Positions 1 through 10,055 of a stretch of 64,000 nucleotides of DNA are shown here, piece by piece. Location: assembly GCA_003427395.1 (NCBI GenBank), contig BFEA01000452.1, forward strand, positions 315,553 to 379,552. Reading direction: 5' to 3'. Under the pieces are notes generated by a model, which had not been told where the DNA came from, did no database searches, and was given only the letters and a program-made list of their open reading frames with translations. The DNA comes from Chara braunii (taxonomy: Eukaryota; Streptophyta; Charophyceae; Charales; Characeae). The position numbers were made by a program, and so were the translations under genes. Each line of letters opens with the position of its first letter. Position 1 is the stretch's first letter.

Positions 1-900
1 ACAATGAAACCAAGTTCGGCTCGACACCCTCAAACAGACGGGCAGACGGAGCGGGCACATCAGACCGCTCAAATGATGCTTCGTACGCTCATCCGTCCGG
101 ACCAGAAAGATTGGGTTCACCGCCTCCCCGACATCGAGTTCGCCTACAACACTTCGATGCATCCGACGATCGACGTGACTCCATTCGAGTTGCACCACGG
201 TGGACGGAAAGGCCGGATCTTCGTCGACCTCCTCCTCCCTCGACCAGCCGACATTGACGCTGCCTGCCCTCCCTCTTCCGTCCGGAAGAACAGGGAATTG
301 CTGACTCAAGCCCGCGCAAATATGCAAAAGGCTCAAGTCCGCATGCAGCAGCAAGCCAACAGGCGTCGCGTANCATGTCCCATCCGCGCCGGTGATCTGG
401 TTTGGGTCTCCGCGGAAGAGTTTGCACTGGAACAGGATGTTTCACGCAAACTGCTTCCCAAGTGGTTTGAGCCTTGGTCTGTGACAGCAGCCGAGGGCGA
501 TGAGCACGATGGCCCTTCATTTGTGATCAACATTCCAGAGCATCTGACGGTCCATCCGGTCTTCCACGCCTCGAAGCTGGCAACTTACACGCCAGCCAAG
601 AGCGACGACTTTCCGGACCGACGACCGCAGGACNCTCCTTCTATGGATGGCCATGAGGAAGTTGACCGCGTCATCTCCGATCGCAAGTACGGCAGCAAGC
701 CGCGGCAGAATAAAGTCACATTCAAAGCATGCGATCGCGACGACACTCGGTGGATATCAGGCGCAGATTTGAAAGCATCCGCACCGCTGATCTACGCGCA
801 TTATGAAAAGCGCAGGTTAGCTCAGGAAGCTTCACGACCAGCCCCTCCCACCCGGACTGTGGTCCCTCCCTCAGACAGACAGCTTCGCCCTCGCAGGTAA
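1..900 (+). CDS. Element A: Ty3/gypsy Pol C-terminus (integrase end), partial
   Basis: This is the last 298 residues of a Ty3/gypsy polyprotein whose upstream part lies outside the window. It begins inside the integrase catalytic core: the motif TDGQTERAHQT carries the catalytic Glu (residue 16). It continues through the core end (FAYNTSMHPT, about 47-56), the GDLVWVS strand (130-136), an LPKWFEPWSV segment resembling the GPF/Y module (151-160) and the HPVFHASKL motif (184-192) typical of gypsy integrase C-termini. The tail is Pro/Arg-rich and ends at a TAA directly before a polypurine tract and LTR. The frame is open throughout, with two ambiguous bases (373, 634). It is clearly related to the minus-strand copy at 17205-18550, so A and B are one family. 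In life it would join new element cDNA to host chromatin. Confidence 0.9.
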   Translation, partial: TMKPSSARHPQTDGQTERAHQTAQMMLRTLIRPDQKDWVHRLPDIEFAYNTSMHPTIDVTPFELHHGGRKGRIFVDLLLPRPADIDAACPPSSVRKNRELLTQARANMQKAQVRMQQQANRRRVXCPIRAGDLVWVSAEEFALEQDVSRKLLPKWFEPWSVTAAEGDEHDGPSFVINIPEHLTVHPVFHASKLATYTPAKSDDFPDRRPQDXPSMDGHEEVDRVISDRKYGSKPRQNKVTFKACDRDDTRWISGADLKASAPLIYAHYEKRRLAQEASRPAPPTRTVVPPSDRQLRPRR

Positions 901-910
901 GCTCGGTTCT

Positions 911-925
911 TCAAGGAGGGGGGGG
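911..925 (+). other. Element A polypurine tract
   Basis: A purine run (AAGGAGGGGGGG) sits between the Pol stop codon and the TG that opens the LTR. This is the expected position for the plus-strand primer of reverse transcription. The same arrangement, reverse complemented, is seen in element B at 17188-17200. Confidence 0.75.
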
Positions 926-2033
926 TGTGGCATACTATGTAGCCACACAGGGCCCGTCCCGGACATTCAGCCTAAAAGCCTAAAACTTAAGGCTTACAGG
1001 CCCCGTTCGTTTCATCCTGGATGCTGAAAAACGAGGGCCTGCAGGCCCTACCTCATTTCAGCCTATTTCTGGGTCTTTTCAGACCCAGAGTTTTCAGCCT
1101 GAAACAGAGGGCCATTTTCAGGCCCTCATTGTTTCGACCTGCCCCTAAGACTCAAGCACGGAAACAGGGATGCGGAACAGGCCCAAAATAGCCTGTTCCT
1201 CACGTACTCGAGCAGGAGCTGCAGCCGCAGCCCCTACCTCCCTTCGGCAGGCTCAAGAGGCATACCCGTAGTACATAGGAGGCTCCCCATGCACTTCACG
1301 GGTAGGTAGTGTCAGTAGGCACGAGTAGTCTTCAGGATTCGACCGCAGCACTCAGGAGGAGCGCTGCAATAGTCTTTAGCGCTAGGCAGTAGCGGTAGCG
1401 CTAGGTGTAGTCTTCTGCGCTGGGCGCCATAGCTGTAGCTGTAGTCTTCAGCGCTGGGCGCTGGTAGGTGGTAGATCGTAGAGTGGGAGAGAGACTGGCG
1501 GAGGCCAGTGTTACTTACGTGTGGCNCCATCGCTCCAGCTCCATCTTCGTGGTACCTGCATCAAGACGCCAACTTCACAGGTTAGTACTGGACACAGAGA
1601 GAGAGAGAGAGAGTTCTTCTTCTTCCTCTTCTAAGTCCACCTTCTCTTCTCACCCTCTCTCCACCTGACTTCTCAGACTACGACAGACAGAGACAGAGTT
1701 GTGACTTGAGACTTGACGACATTGGATCCAGACTTGACATTTGGGATTCAGACAGTTCGACGAGGGACTATTTGGGCTTGTGCCGAAGATCTTCCCCCTC
1801 CTCTTCGTCTATCCCCTTCCTCCTCCTCTACGCATGTTCTGGGCTGGCGCTGTCTTCCTGTGTGAAGCGCCAGACCCATTCACACTACGAAACGATGATG
1901 ATGATGTATGTTCAAGGCTGCATTACAACATTGATTGTTCGGATCAATGGTGTCTAAGTCTTCCGCTGTGTTATCTCGAACTTTGTATTGAAAGGTCGGT
2001 TCTTGTTCTGGTTGCACGTTACAATATGCAATA
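926..2033 (+). mobile_element. Element A 3' LTR (A/B family, about 1.1 kb)
   Basis: The LTR starts TGTGGCATAC right after the polypurine tract and ends near TATGCAATA, where other copies end TATGCAACA. It aligns along its whole length with 17187-16004, 31714-30591 and 44622-43452. The first 200 bases are rich in AGGCCTG/CAGGCCT inverted motifs. The middle contains two copies of a CAGCGCTGAAGACTAC-type unit (on the minus strand), and the end has a GATGATGATG run. Open frames within it are accidental. Confidence 0.88.
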
Positions 2034-2233
2034 GCTTCCTTTGCCCATGCACTAACTCTGTTCTCATGCTGAGTTTTCTATCCTGGGAGGGTAAGCAGAA
2101 CTTGATAGTGACAAGAGCATTTTGAAATTGTGGTTGGCCTAGAAAGGTTCATTCCTCTCTCTCTCTCTCTCTCCCCCCAACCCTGGTGTGCATTTGGCAC
2201 CATAGTTCGCCATTAAACTACCAATAACTGACG

Positions 2234-2295
<62 letters not shown>

Positions 2296-2315
2296 ATCTC
2301 TCTCTCTCTCTGTGT

Positions 2316-2377
<62 letters not shown>

Positions 2378-3154
2378 TTGTGTTTGTGTGTGTATGTGCA
2401 CCCCCCCTCCCCCCCGAGAAAAACAGAGGGAGAGAGAGGGAGCGGGAGATCAGTTTGTGAAAATACAGTGGTCAGAAGTCGGCATGGGAAAAGTCAAGTC
2501 ATGATACCAACCGGAACTGGCAAGATCTAATGAAAGTCTACGGCTCTAAGCTATTGATATTGTCAGGTCATCATCCAAAGACGAACGGCCAAACAATGGC
2601 TACCATGCAGACATCCAGACGGGCATCCGAACAGTCTGGATGCCGTGCCGTAGGAGGCCCATCCTGAGGGGACCGAACCCTACCGCCCCCCCCCCCCCCC
2701 CCCAAAACGGGGGGGCCCCCCCTCTCTCTCCCACTCTCTCTCTCTCTTTCTCCCACGTGAAGCTGGGTATCCGTCCCAGTGCTTCAGTGCTTGTAATTTC
2801 ATATGGGATGCTGGTCCCGTTTCCCACCACGTGCTGCTCCCCACGAATAGATTGGAGCTTTTGTGCCCCCCCCAAAAAAAGGGGGTGCCCTGCACCTGTT
2901 CCTCCTGTCCAGGGCGCCCCCTAAAATTGTTTGGTGGAACTTTGGGGCCCGTGTCAGTCGTTTAGGGCCCTTGGACCGACTCCTTTTTTGCTTCTCTAAC
3001 TGCACCCTCAGCCGGTGCCTTGGCGGGTCCAGGAACTTCGAGAATTGTTGTCCAACCGCCCGCCCGTCCGCCATTCGAAGTCGTCTGAATCTGAGGGCGT
3101 CGTAGCGAGGCCGTCATCGAAACGCAGTGAGAACGAGCTGAAGCGCGCGCCGGG

Positions 3155-3210
<56 letters not shown>

Positions 3211-3426
3211 ATCGTCCTCAGCTCGGCAAGCTTCGTCATCCAGGAGACGGGCACGAGTGCACGTGAGAGAGTGAGAGAGAAAGAGAGGGTCGCCACATGA
3301 TCCTCCATCTCGCTCCACTGCGAGGTCGAAATCAGGCGTAGAGGGTCGCCGCAGGATCCTCCATCGCGCTCCACTGCGAGGTCGACATCAGCCGCATGGT
3401 CGTCGTCGAGCTCCTCCGTCAGGTCA

Positions 3427-3467
<41 letters not shown>

Positions 3468-3560
3468 TCATTCCATGCTTGCCATTCGTTTAGGTGTTTC
3501 GGGCGTCCCTGCAGTACTTTTCAAATGGGACTGAATCCTACGCTAGAAAATGGTAGATTG
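2034..3560. repeat. Microsatellite-rich anonymous DNA
   Basis: No gene is recognisable here. The stretch holds (CT)n at 2153-2173, a compound (CT)n then (GT)n tract at 2234-2396, a C18 run at 2686-2703, (GA)n at 3155-3209 and (CT)n at 3428-3461. A short imperfect direct repeat containing GATCCTCCATCGCGCTCCACTG-like sequence lies at 3297-3385. All open frames here are translations of simple repeats. Confidence 0.85.
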
Positions 3561-3563
3561 CGT

Positions 3564-4770
3564 TGGTGCAATGAGGACGGAGGTTTGGAACATGGGGGAG
3601 GTCCAGATCAAATAGAGGAGGAAGGAGGTTTGGAACAAGGGGGAGGGACACTCGAAAGAATTTGGGGGGGGGGGGGGGGGGGGGGGGGAGGGTCCGAAAC
3701 AGGGAAGGGAATCCAATTCCCATCTATTCCAAACCTCCCTCCCCTTCGTTCAAAATCTCCCTCCCCCATTTTTTTAGATGGTTGTTCGTTTTGAATCTTT
3801 ATGAGTGGTTCTTTTTATTCATCCACAAACGTGTCATTCTATGAGCAGAGAATCGTCGTTCTTCCTATTCGTTCACAAACTCTTCATTTGCTGGTTCCTT
3901 TTATTCGTTCACAAACTATTCACAATTGTGGTTTTTTCTATTCTTTTTATTCGTTCACAAACTTATCAAGATTCTCTGAGCAGAGAATCGTGGTTCTTTC
4001 TATTTGTTCACAAACTTTTCATTCGGAACTTGGGATTCTTCGGTAGTGCTTCGGATGATTTTGTTCGTTAGCAACGTTTCCGTTCACTTTCAAAGTTCAC
4101 ATTCGTTTTCAAACATTCGTGACCCGATCTTATTCCCTCCCCAGATCGTTGGATTCTTTGGAACATAGCCGAAGTTTGGAACATGGGGAGGGAGACTTGA
4201 AACATCGGGGAGGGATGTCCAAAAGATGGGGGAGGGAGGTTCGAAAGAAAGGGGAGGGGTTTCGGAGGAACGGGAAGGGAGTCCGAAAGAAGTGGGAGGA
4301 AGGTTTGAAACAAGGGGGAAAGAGGTTCGGAAGAAAGGGGAGGGAGGCTCGAAATAAGGTTCAAAAGAAGGGGAGGGAGGTTCAAAAGACGAGGGAGGGA
4401 GGTTCGAAAGAAAGGGAAGGGAGGCTGGGAGGAGGGGGAGGGAGTATGATTGAAGTTCATGAACTGCGATTGTATTCCCCCCCCCCCCTCCCTTCCCCAT
4501 TATTCTGAACCTCCCTCCCCCTCCTGATGAACCTCTCTCCCCCATGTTCCGATCCTCCCTTCTCCATATTACAAACCTCTGTCCCCCATGTTTGGAACCT
4601 CTCCACCTTTCTGAAACTACTCCCCCTTCCTCCACACCTCCCTCCACCTTATTCTGAACCTCCCTCCCACATGTTCCGAACCTCACTCCCCCATGTTGGG
4701 ACCTCCCTTCCCCTTCTCCCCCGATCCTCCCTTCCCATCCTTCTCCCTTCAATAGAACCCTATTCTTACA
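3564..4770. repeat. G-rich minisatellite with inverted C-rich arm
   Basis: Degenerate units of the form GGGGAGGGAGGTTCGAAAG repeat on the plus strand at about 3590-3715 and 4160-4450. The complementary pyrimidine version follows at 3716-3775 and 4478-4760. The second pair flanks a perfect 12-base palindrome (AGTTCATGAACT, 4454-4465), so the plus strand could fold into one long hairpin. A G25 run lies at 3664-3688. Several long frames on both strands read through the array and are artefacts. Confidence 0.8.
3800..4045. repeat. Short tandem minisatellite (TTCGTTCACAAAC units)
   Basis: About five diverged copies of a roughly 45-50 bp unit containing TATTCGTTCACAAACT, some preceded by GAGCAGAGAATCGT. 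It lies between the two G-rich blocks. No coding potential is supported. Confidence 0.7.
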
Positions 4771-4929
4771 AGACTTCAGGTCTTGGGAATGGTAGAGAGG
4801 GAGAATAGAGAAAGAGGGAGCAGGCGAGAATTGCAGGGAGGAGACAACAGGGAGAGTAGAGAGGTGAAGAGGGATCTGGCAATTCATCATGTCTAGTGTT
4901 CTCATTTGAGTCTGCGCCCTTTGTAAAGG

Positions 4930-5170
4930 TGAGCAATGGGTGCCCACACCCACACCCACGTGCACCCACCCGACCCACGACATTATGAGTCAGGTCTAGG
5001 TCTAGCTGAAGCCGGCTTGGGTGGGTCATGGCTTGGTGTAGCCAAGCCTCTCTGGTGGGTGGTGGGCGTATGAGGCCTTGGCGTAGGTCACCCGAAGCGC
5101 CGGTGTTGGGTCACCCAGGTCCGCGTCAACCGACCCAGATAGACCCAAGGCACCCTGGAAACATCACCCC
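4930..5170. repeat. ACCC/GGGT-rich tract, possible left end of the hAT element
   Basis: The segment is dense in ACCCA, ACCCGACCC and GGTGGGT motifs. Plant hAT elements often have subterminal clusters of such motifs, and a matching GGTCCGG-rich tract lies on the other side of the transposase (8535-8680). I could not fix an exact terminal inverted repeat or an 8-bp target duplication, so the boundary is inferred. Confidence 0.35.
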
Positions 5171-5755
5171 CCCCCACCAGCAACCACTAGCAGGTTCACC
5201 AATAGCAACAACAAAAAACATCACCCTTCCTCTAAAGTTCTCGATAAAAAGAAAAATGTTCATGCCAGCCGGCACGGTGCAGCAAGTGCCCCCAAGAAAA
5301 AGGACCTGCTCTCGAGAAAGTCTGAGACCGAATCTACAGTTCCCGATGAAAAAGATAAACGGTCATGCCAACCCATTCATTGCAGTGACTGCCCTGCAAA
5401 ATAAGACCTGCGGTCGAGCGCATCTGACAGCAAAAGAGGAAAGATACACCGGCTTCAAACTCCAAAGTTTCCCGTTGGCGGCAGTGATCGGAGGGAGTTC
5501 AAAGTCAGCTAGCAGGGAGGGAGTTTGAAGATGGCGCCAACAGGTCAAGAAGTGGTGCAGCAGCAACCAACACCGGCATAGCAAGAGGGAGGGTGCTAAC
5601 AAAAGGGGAGAGAGAGAGAGAGGGAGGGAGAGAGAGAGAGGTTCTAAGAACCCGTGCCATTGTTCGTAGTGTCCCGTGCAGGCAGGATGGTGAAATCTGG
5701 TAGCGATGCCATTAAAAGACACTTCATAGATTTAGGTGCCACCGGTAAGCCAGAC
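5171..5755. other. Unassigned sequence upstream of the hAT coding region
   Basis: No recognisable gene. It contains a (GA)n/GAGAGAGAGGGA patch at 5608-5642. If the hAT termini are where suspected, this is the element's 5' untranslated region or first intron. Confidence 0.4.
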
Positions 5756-5769
5756 AAAGGGAATCGAAA

Positions 5770-5937
5770 ATGAAGGTGTCGTTACTGCGACCTCGACCTG
5801 ACGGGAGCTGCATCGAGGCTTAGAAAACATTTTGCAGAAGGAGATGTCACATTTCAAATGCGCGGGGCATATTCACGCAGGCAGAGAGGGAGAGGAGGTT
5901 GCAAGGGCGAGCAGAGGCCATTGCATTCGTGAGGGGG
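5770..5937 (+). pseudogene. hAT transposase N-terminus: BED-type zinc finger remnant
   Basis: One frame reads CRYCDLDLTGAASRLRKHF, the C-x2-C ... L-x2-H layout of a BED-type zinc finger, which hAT transposases use to bind DNA near their N-terminus. The frame runs on through a basic stretch (SRRQRGRGGC) and stops at the TGA around 5927-5937. The start is not visible: upstream codons are disrupted. It lies about 170 bases before the DUF659-like part in the same orientation, so the two are read as one broken or intron-split gene. Confidence 0.6.
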
Positions 5938-6099
5938 GTAGGGAGGTGCCAGAAGTTGAGACAAGCACGCAGTCGGGCGTCGGAGAAGCGGAGGACCGTC
6001 CTACGAAGGAGAAGTGTACCTGCACCTACATCCACAAAACCGTCCATGTCTAGAACTTGACAGAGTGTTCTGCAGGAGGGGGTTCATATCATCTCGAAA

Positions 6100-7690
6100 A
6101 ACGAGGAAACTCAAAGGACAATTGATTATTGGATAGCGTACTGCGACACATCATTCGACATGGTAACGAGTCCAGATTTTTTTACCATGATTGATGTTGT
6201 GCGCAATGCGCATGCATCATTCAAAGTTGCCAGTTTTGAGGAGACGCACGACACCCATGTCGATACACCGCAGGAAGGTTGGTGTCGAGGTGGAAAGGCT
6301 GCAAGTGCAGAAATGGCCAACCACTGGATGCATGTTGCAGATGGACGGCTGGACTGATCGATGACAGAGGCCAAATGTTAATATTATGGTGTCCTGCCCC
6401 ACTGGAGTTGTTTTCTGGAAGTTTGGTCCGAAAGGAGAAGGGGACGGCGGCATACCACGCAATCTTGTCGAAGGCGATCAGAGAGATTGGAAAGACGTCT
6501 GTTATTGGCGTCATAATGGACACTGCGCCAATATGCGCAGCTGCAGAGAGGATGGTGGAAGCGGAGTTCAAAGGTGTTTTCAGTGTACCCCTGCACAGCT
6601 CACAGCATTGATCTCATCTTGCACGACATCAGGAAGATCGGCTGGGTAGAGGATGTTTTGAAGAAGGCTGTGGCAATTACAAAATTTTTCACAAATCATC
6701 AAAAGGTGCAGGATCTGTTCCAATGGCATTCAAAGGGGAAGGAGCTCCCAGAACCAGGTGCCACAAGGTTCGCGACAAACTTCCTCACGCTGTCTGCATT
6801 GGAGAAGTTGAAGGCGCTGAAGGACACAATTCACGACGATGCTTTCATGGAGACAATAGTGCCCCACGTGCAGTGCTCGCTGCTGCATGTACCGCAGCAG
6901 TTGGTGTTTGATGAAGAAGGTTTTTGGAAGCCCATTGATGAAGTCCAAGCAGCGGCTCTCGACTTTGTCTTGTTGTGCTACACTTTGTTGATGGGCCCGG
7001 TCCCAAGATAAGCAAGTTCTATGCCAGGATGGGTCACGCTGTGAAGAAGCCACGACAGAAGAAGTGTTTTTCTCAGGTGGAGGAGGAGATCAAAGAAGCA
7101 GCCATGCGTAGGTGGAACACCATGACCAGCCCTTTGCATTGTGCGGCATTGTTTCTTGATCCGGAGTACAGGGGAACCAACCCGCAGCACGACAATGAAA
7201 CCATGGTGGGGTTTTGGACGTGTGTACAGCTCGTGCAAAGAGAAGGATTGGCAGAACGTGGAAGTGGAGTTCAACAACTGGATTGACAAGAAGGGAGCCT
7301 TCGGCACACTTCACGTTTCAGACAGCAAGGGATGAGCAGCCGGAAAGATGGTGGAGGCGTTGGTGTTACGAGTTGCGTCTGCTGCAGCCGCAGGGTATCC
7401 ACTTGCTCGGGCAATCAAGTTCCACATCGGGTTGCAAACGGAACTGGAGTCTCTTTGAAGTCATCCATTTGCGGCCTCAAAACTGCCTTGGTGCAGAGGC
7501 ACTGCAAACTCTCGTATTTGACCGCTGGAATATCCACCTGCTGAAGAACATCCATCAAATGCCGCGGGAGGAAGACGCGGGAGGAAAACAGTCGTATTGC
7601 ATGGATGGAGACCCCATCAGAGAAGGGCGTGAGAGAGTTTGCAAGGGAGCGGACAGACAAATGGAGGGGCAAGGTGGGGACAGGACATGA
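6100..7690 (+). pseudogene. hAT-family transposase (DUF659 and dimerisation domain), frameshifted
   Basis: Cut-and-paste transposase of the hAT superfamily, spread over several plus-strand frames. In order: a segment with SPDFFTMIDVV (about 6170), then MDGWTDR (about 6340; the first catalytic Asp region, as in 'SDGWTD' of relatives). Next comes VIGVIMDTAPICAAAERMVE (about 6510; the VTDNAANY-like position). The 6574-7011 frame has CTAHSIDLILHDI and GATRFATNFLTL, hallmarks of DUF659. A 6975-7286 frame continues with MRRWNTMTSPLHCAALFLDPEY. Last is the C-terminal dimerisation block SSTSGCKRNWSLFEVIH (about 7425-7475) and LVFDRWNIHLL (about 7511-7543). At least three frame changes are needed, so this copy is inactive unless introns or assembly errors explain them. 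Confidence 0.85.
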
Positions 7691-7842
7691 ACGCAATTGA
7701 CAACGATTGGGAGGATGGTGATGCCCCTTTAGCACCTAGGAGAGAGGAAGGGGCAAGGTGGGGACGGGTGAGGACGTGAACGCAATTGACAACGATTGGG
7801 AGGATGGTGATGCCCCTTTAGCACCTAGGAGAGAGGAATTTG
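7664..7842 (+). repeat. Tandem duplication (about 83-87 bp) in the hAT 3' coding region
   Basis: The segment GGGCAAGGTGGGGAC through CCTAGGAGAGAGGAA occurs twice in succession with few differences. The second copy has a small insertion (GGTGAG). It follows the dimerisation domain and shifts the downstream frame. Confidence 0.85.
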
Positions 7843-7919
7843 GCAGCCATGAAGAACTGCGCGAAGAGTAATGCGCCACATGGAGGAAGGAGACCACACC
7901 AGCGAAGTTCCTCGCTGAC

Positions 7920-8210
7920 AAAATGTCAGCACAACTGCCAACTCCAGCGATCATGTCTCGCGAACATGTTACTAACCGCAAGGATGCAGGGCGTCCTCCT
8001 TTGCCTGTAAATCCAGCACCCAAACGACGGCGTGGCAGGCCCAGCAATCCTGAAAAGGCTGCAAGGGAGAAAGCTCCAAAGGCAGCACATGATGGTCAAC
8101 GCAATGCAGGAGAAGGGGGTGGGGCGGGTGCAGAGGATCATGATGGCTCCTTGGAATACAGCAGTGATGAGAGTGTGCCTTTGGCGGTGAGAGAGAAAGA
8201 GAGCAAGTGA
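7920..8210 (+). pseudogene. hAT C-terminal tail with AT-hook motif
   Basis: A 95-codon open frame in the same orientation as the transposase, ending at a TGA at 8208-8210. It contains PKRRRGRPSNPEK, an AT-hook core (RGRP) flanked by basic residues, followed by a Gly/Ala-rich and an acidic Ser-rich stretch. Given its position it is most simply the C-terminal DNA-binding tail of the transposase, separated by the duplication and frameshift. A separate small gene is possible but less likely. Confidence 0.5.
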
Positions 8211-8534
8211 GAGAGGAGCAAAGACACAAGCACGGAGAGAGAGAGAGAGAGAGATGGAGAGAGCGTTTGAACTGGGTATTCGAGCTCTGGAATGTGAACT
8301 GCAAAAGTCTTAAAATTTAGCAAAAAGTAATTTAATACCTTTATTGAATTTTATTACAAACTTGCGAAGTGTCGTTTTCCACTTGTGAATGTCAATGAAT
8401 GATCATTTATGTTCGCTACACATGCCACCAGGTATGTCTTCGTAGGACTCCCCTCCCAAATCAGATGATGAACATGCATCGAACATGGATGATACCTGCT
8501 GGAGTTTTTATTTTTATTTTCTTAATTATTTCCA

Positions 8535-8680
8535 ATCCAGACCAATCCGGACATGACGATCCAGACCATCCAGACCAATCCGTACATGGTTCGGACGGTC
8601 CACATTGGTCCGGTGATCCAAACATTCGGATCGCGACCGGACCAACCGGTGGTCCGGGTCGGGTTGGTCCGGTGTCCGGG
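8535..8680. repeat. GGTCCGG/CCGGACC tandem tract, possible right end of the hAT element
   Basis: A dense run of GGTCCGG, CCGGACC and CCAGACC heptamers ends abruptly at a gypsy integrase reading frame near 8680. Such short tandem motifs are characteristic of hAT subterminal regions. The orientation and spacing suit the right terminus of the transposon at 4930-8680, but a target duplication was not found. Confidence 0.4.
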
Positions 8681-9465
8681 TCTGCGGTAGCCATGGGCCA
8701 AACAGAACAAATGAATAAGATCTTGCAGCAATTACTCAGAATGTATATTAGACCCGATCAAGTAGTTGGTGCCTACAATAACAGCGTACACCTAGCTACA
8801 TCCAGAACTCCTAACGAACTGCACAAGTCCTGTAGGCCACGTAGGTCCTTTGAAGGACTCAGCCGGGACCAGATTCAAAGGTTACCTCCCGATACAAGAG
8901 GGTTTGCTCTGCAGCATAAGAAGGAAGTTAAAACGGTGATCGAAAACCTTAGAAAACCCCAGCATCAAATGATTGAGCAAGCAAATAAACATCGCAGACC
9001 ATCCCAATTAACGATAGGCGATTTAAGGAATTTGCACCAGAAGAAAACATCTCACAGAAGCTTTTGCCCGTGCATAGAAGGTTGTGGCCTGTCCTAGAAG
9101 TTAAAGGTGAAGGGGACGGACCATCATATACCATAGAGATTCCGGCTCACCTCCACACGTATCCGGTCTTTCACGCATCGAAGTTGTTGCCTTGTGTCAC
9201 CAGTGACCAATTTCCTTTGCAGAGATCCATGATTCCGCCAGATATGGATGGCACATATGACATAGACCTACTATTAGAAGAAGATGTATTCCGAACCATA
9301 GGTAGAGGCCGTCCCCAGAAGCAATACAAAGTCAGGTTTGCTTACCAGGAACCTGAGGACGACAGACGGTTCACCAGGACATAACTTCTAGAATCTTCTC
9401 CCAATGTAGTCCATGCTTATGAGAGAGCAAACAAAGGAAAAGGTCCTGCCTTGAATCTTCTCGGA
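8680..9465 (+). pseudogene. Fragment E: Ty3/gypsy integrase C-terminal region
   Basis: Two frames carry the end of a gypsy Pol. The first starts abruptly at VAMGQTEQMNK (the catalytic Glu region) and contains AYNNSVHLATSRTPNEL, then QANKHRRPSQLTIGDL. A frameshift near 9060 leads to GDGPSYTIEIPAHL, YPVFHASKL and a PPDMDGTYDIDLLLEE tail. A TAA after RRFTRT is followed by a further in-frame stretch (NVVHAYERANKGKGPA). It resembles the C-termini of C and D more than those of A and B, so it is another member of the C/D group. No LTR of its own was recognised downstream. Confidence 0.8.
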
Positions 9466-10055
9466 GGACCTCCAATTTCGAAAGGCGGGAGTGAAAGGGT
9501 TTCACCCAGTTTGTGCAACAATTGCAGATACCGGGGCTTGATCCCCAGACTTTCTGGAAACCCAGTGTAGAGTACATTTGTGTTGTTCGTTGACCCCTGC
9601 TGAAGGCCATATCCCTGAGTTTTCTGTGTGGGCGCACTGCGCCATCTCAAGCTTGTTGCTGATTCTGCTTTGAGGAAGTTGTTTTGCCATCGGCATCTGC
9701 ATGTATGCATGTTGGACCAGAAATCGAGATGAGTCTGAATGCACCTCCAATAGCGTCCGAATACCAGAACCGAAAAATGGGGGATGTAGGCAGGTGGAAA
9801 AAATACAGCAGTGGTCGATTGTTTGAAAAACAAACATAGATGAATGAAGCAGATGGAACCTTCATGCCTTCAGGTCCTCCAGACGAAGAAATAACCCCCT
9901 CCTAAGCCCCAGTAAAGACATAGACCAAACTCTGCCACGCCCGAAACATAAAGTCAACGATCCCCAAAAAACACTACTTGCCTTGGTACTCACAAACCAA
10001 AACCTCCTTGAAACCCCCGTGAAGACATGCACCAAACATCACCACGCATTAAAAA
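9466..10055. other. Unassigned sequence after fragment E
   Basis: Nothing recognisable as a gene. On the minus strand GGGGATCAAGCCCCGG (about 9530-9546) weakly resembles a tRNA B box, but no matching A box could be placed. There is a direct similarity between the AAACCTCC / AACCCCCTCC stretches at 9890-10020. Confidence 0.5.

Noticed and set aside
2312-2530. Open frames with Cys-Val repeats
   Set aside because: Simple (GT)n translation.
9520-9550. tRNA-like B box (GGGGATCAAGCCCCGG on the minus strand)
   Set aside because: No A box at the right spacing; too weak for a SINE call.
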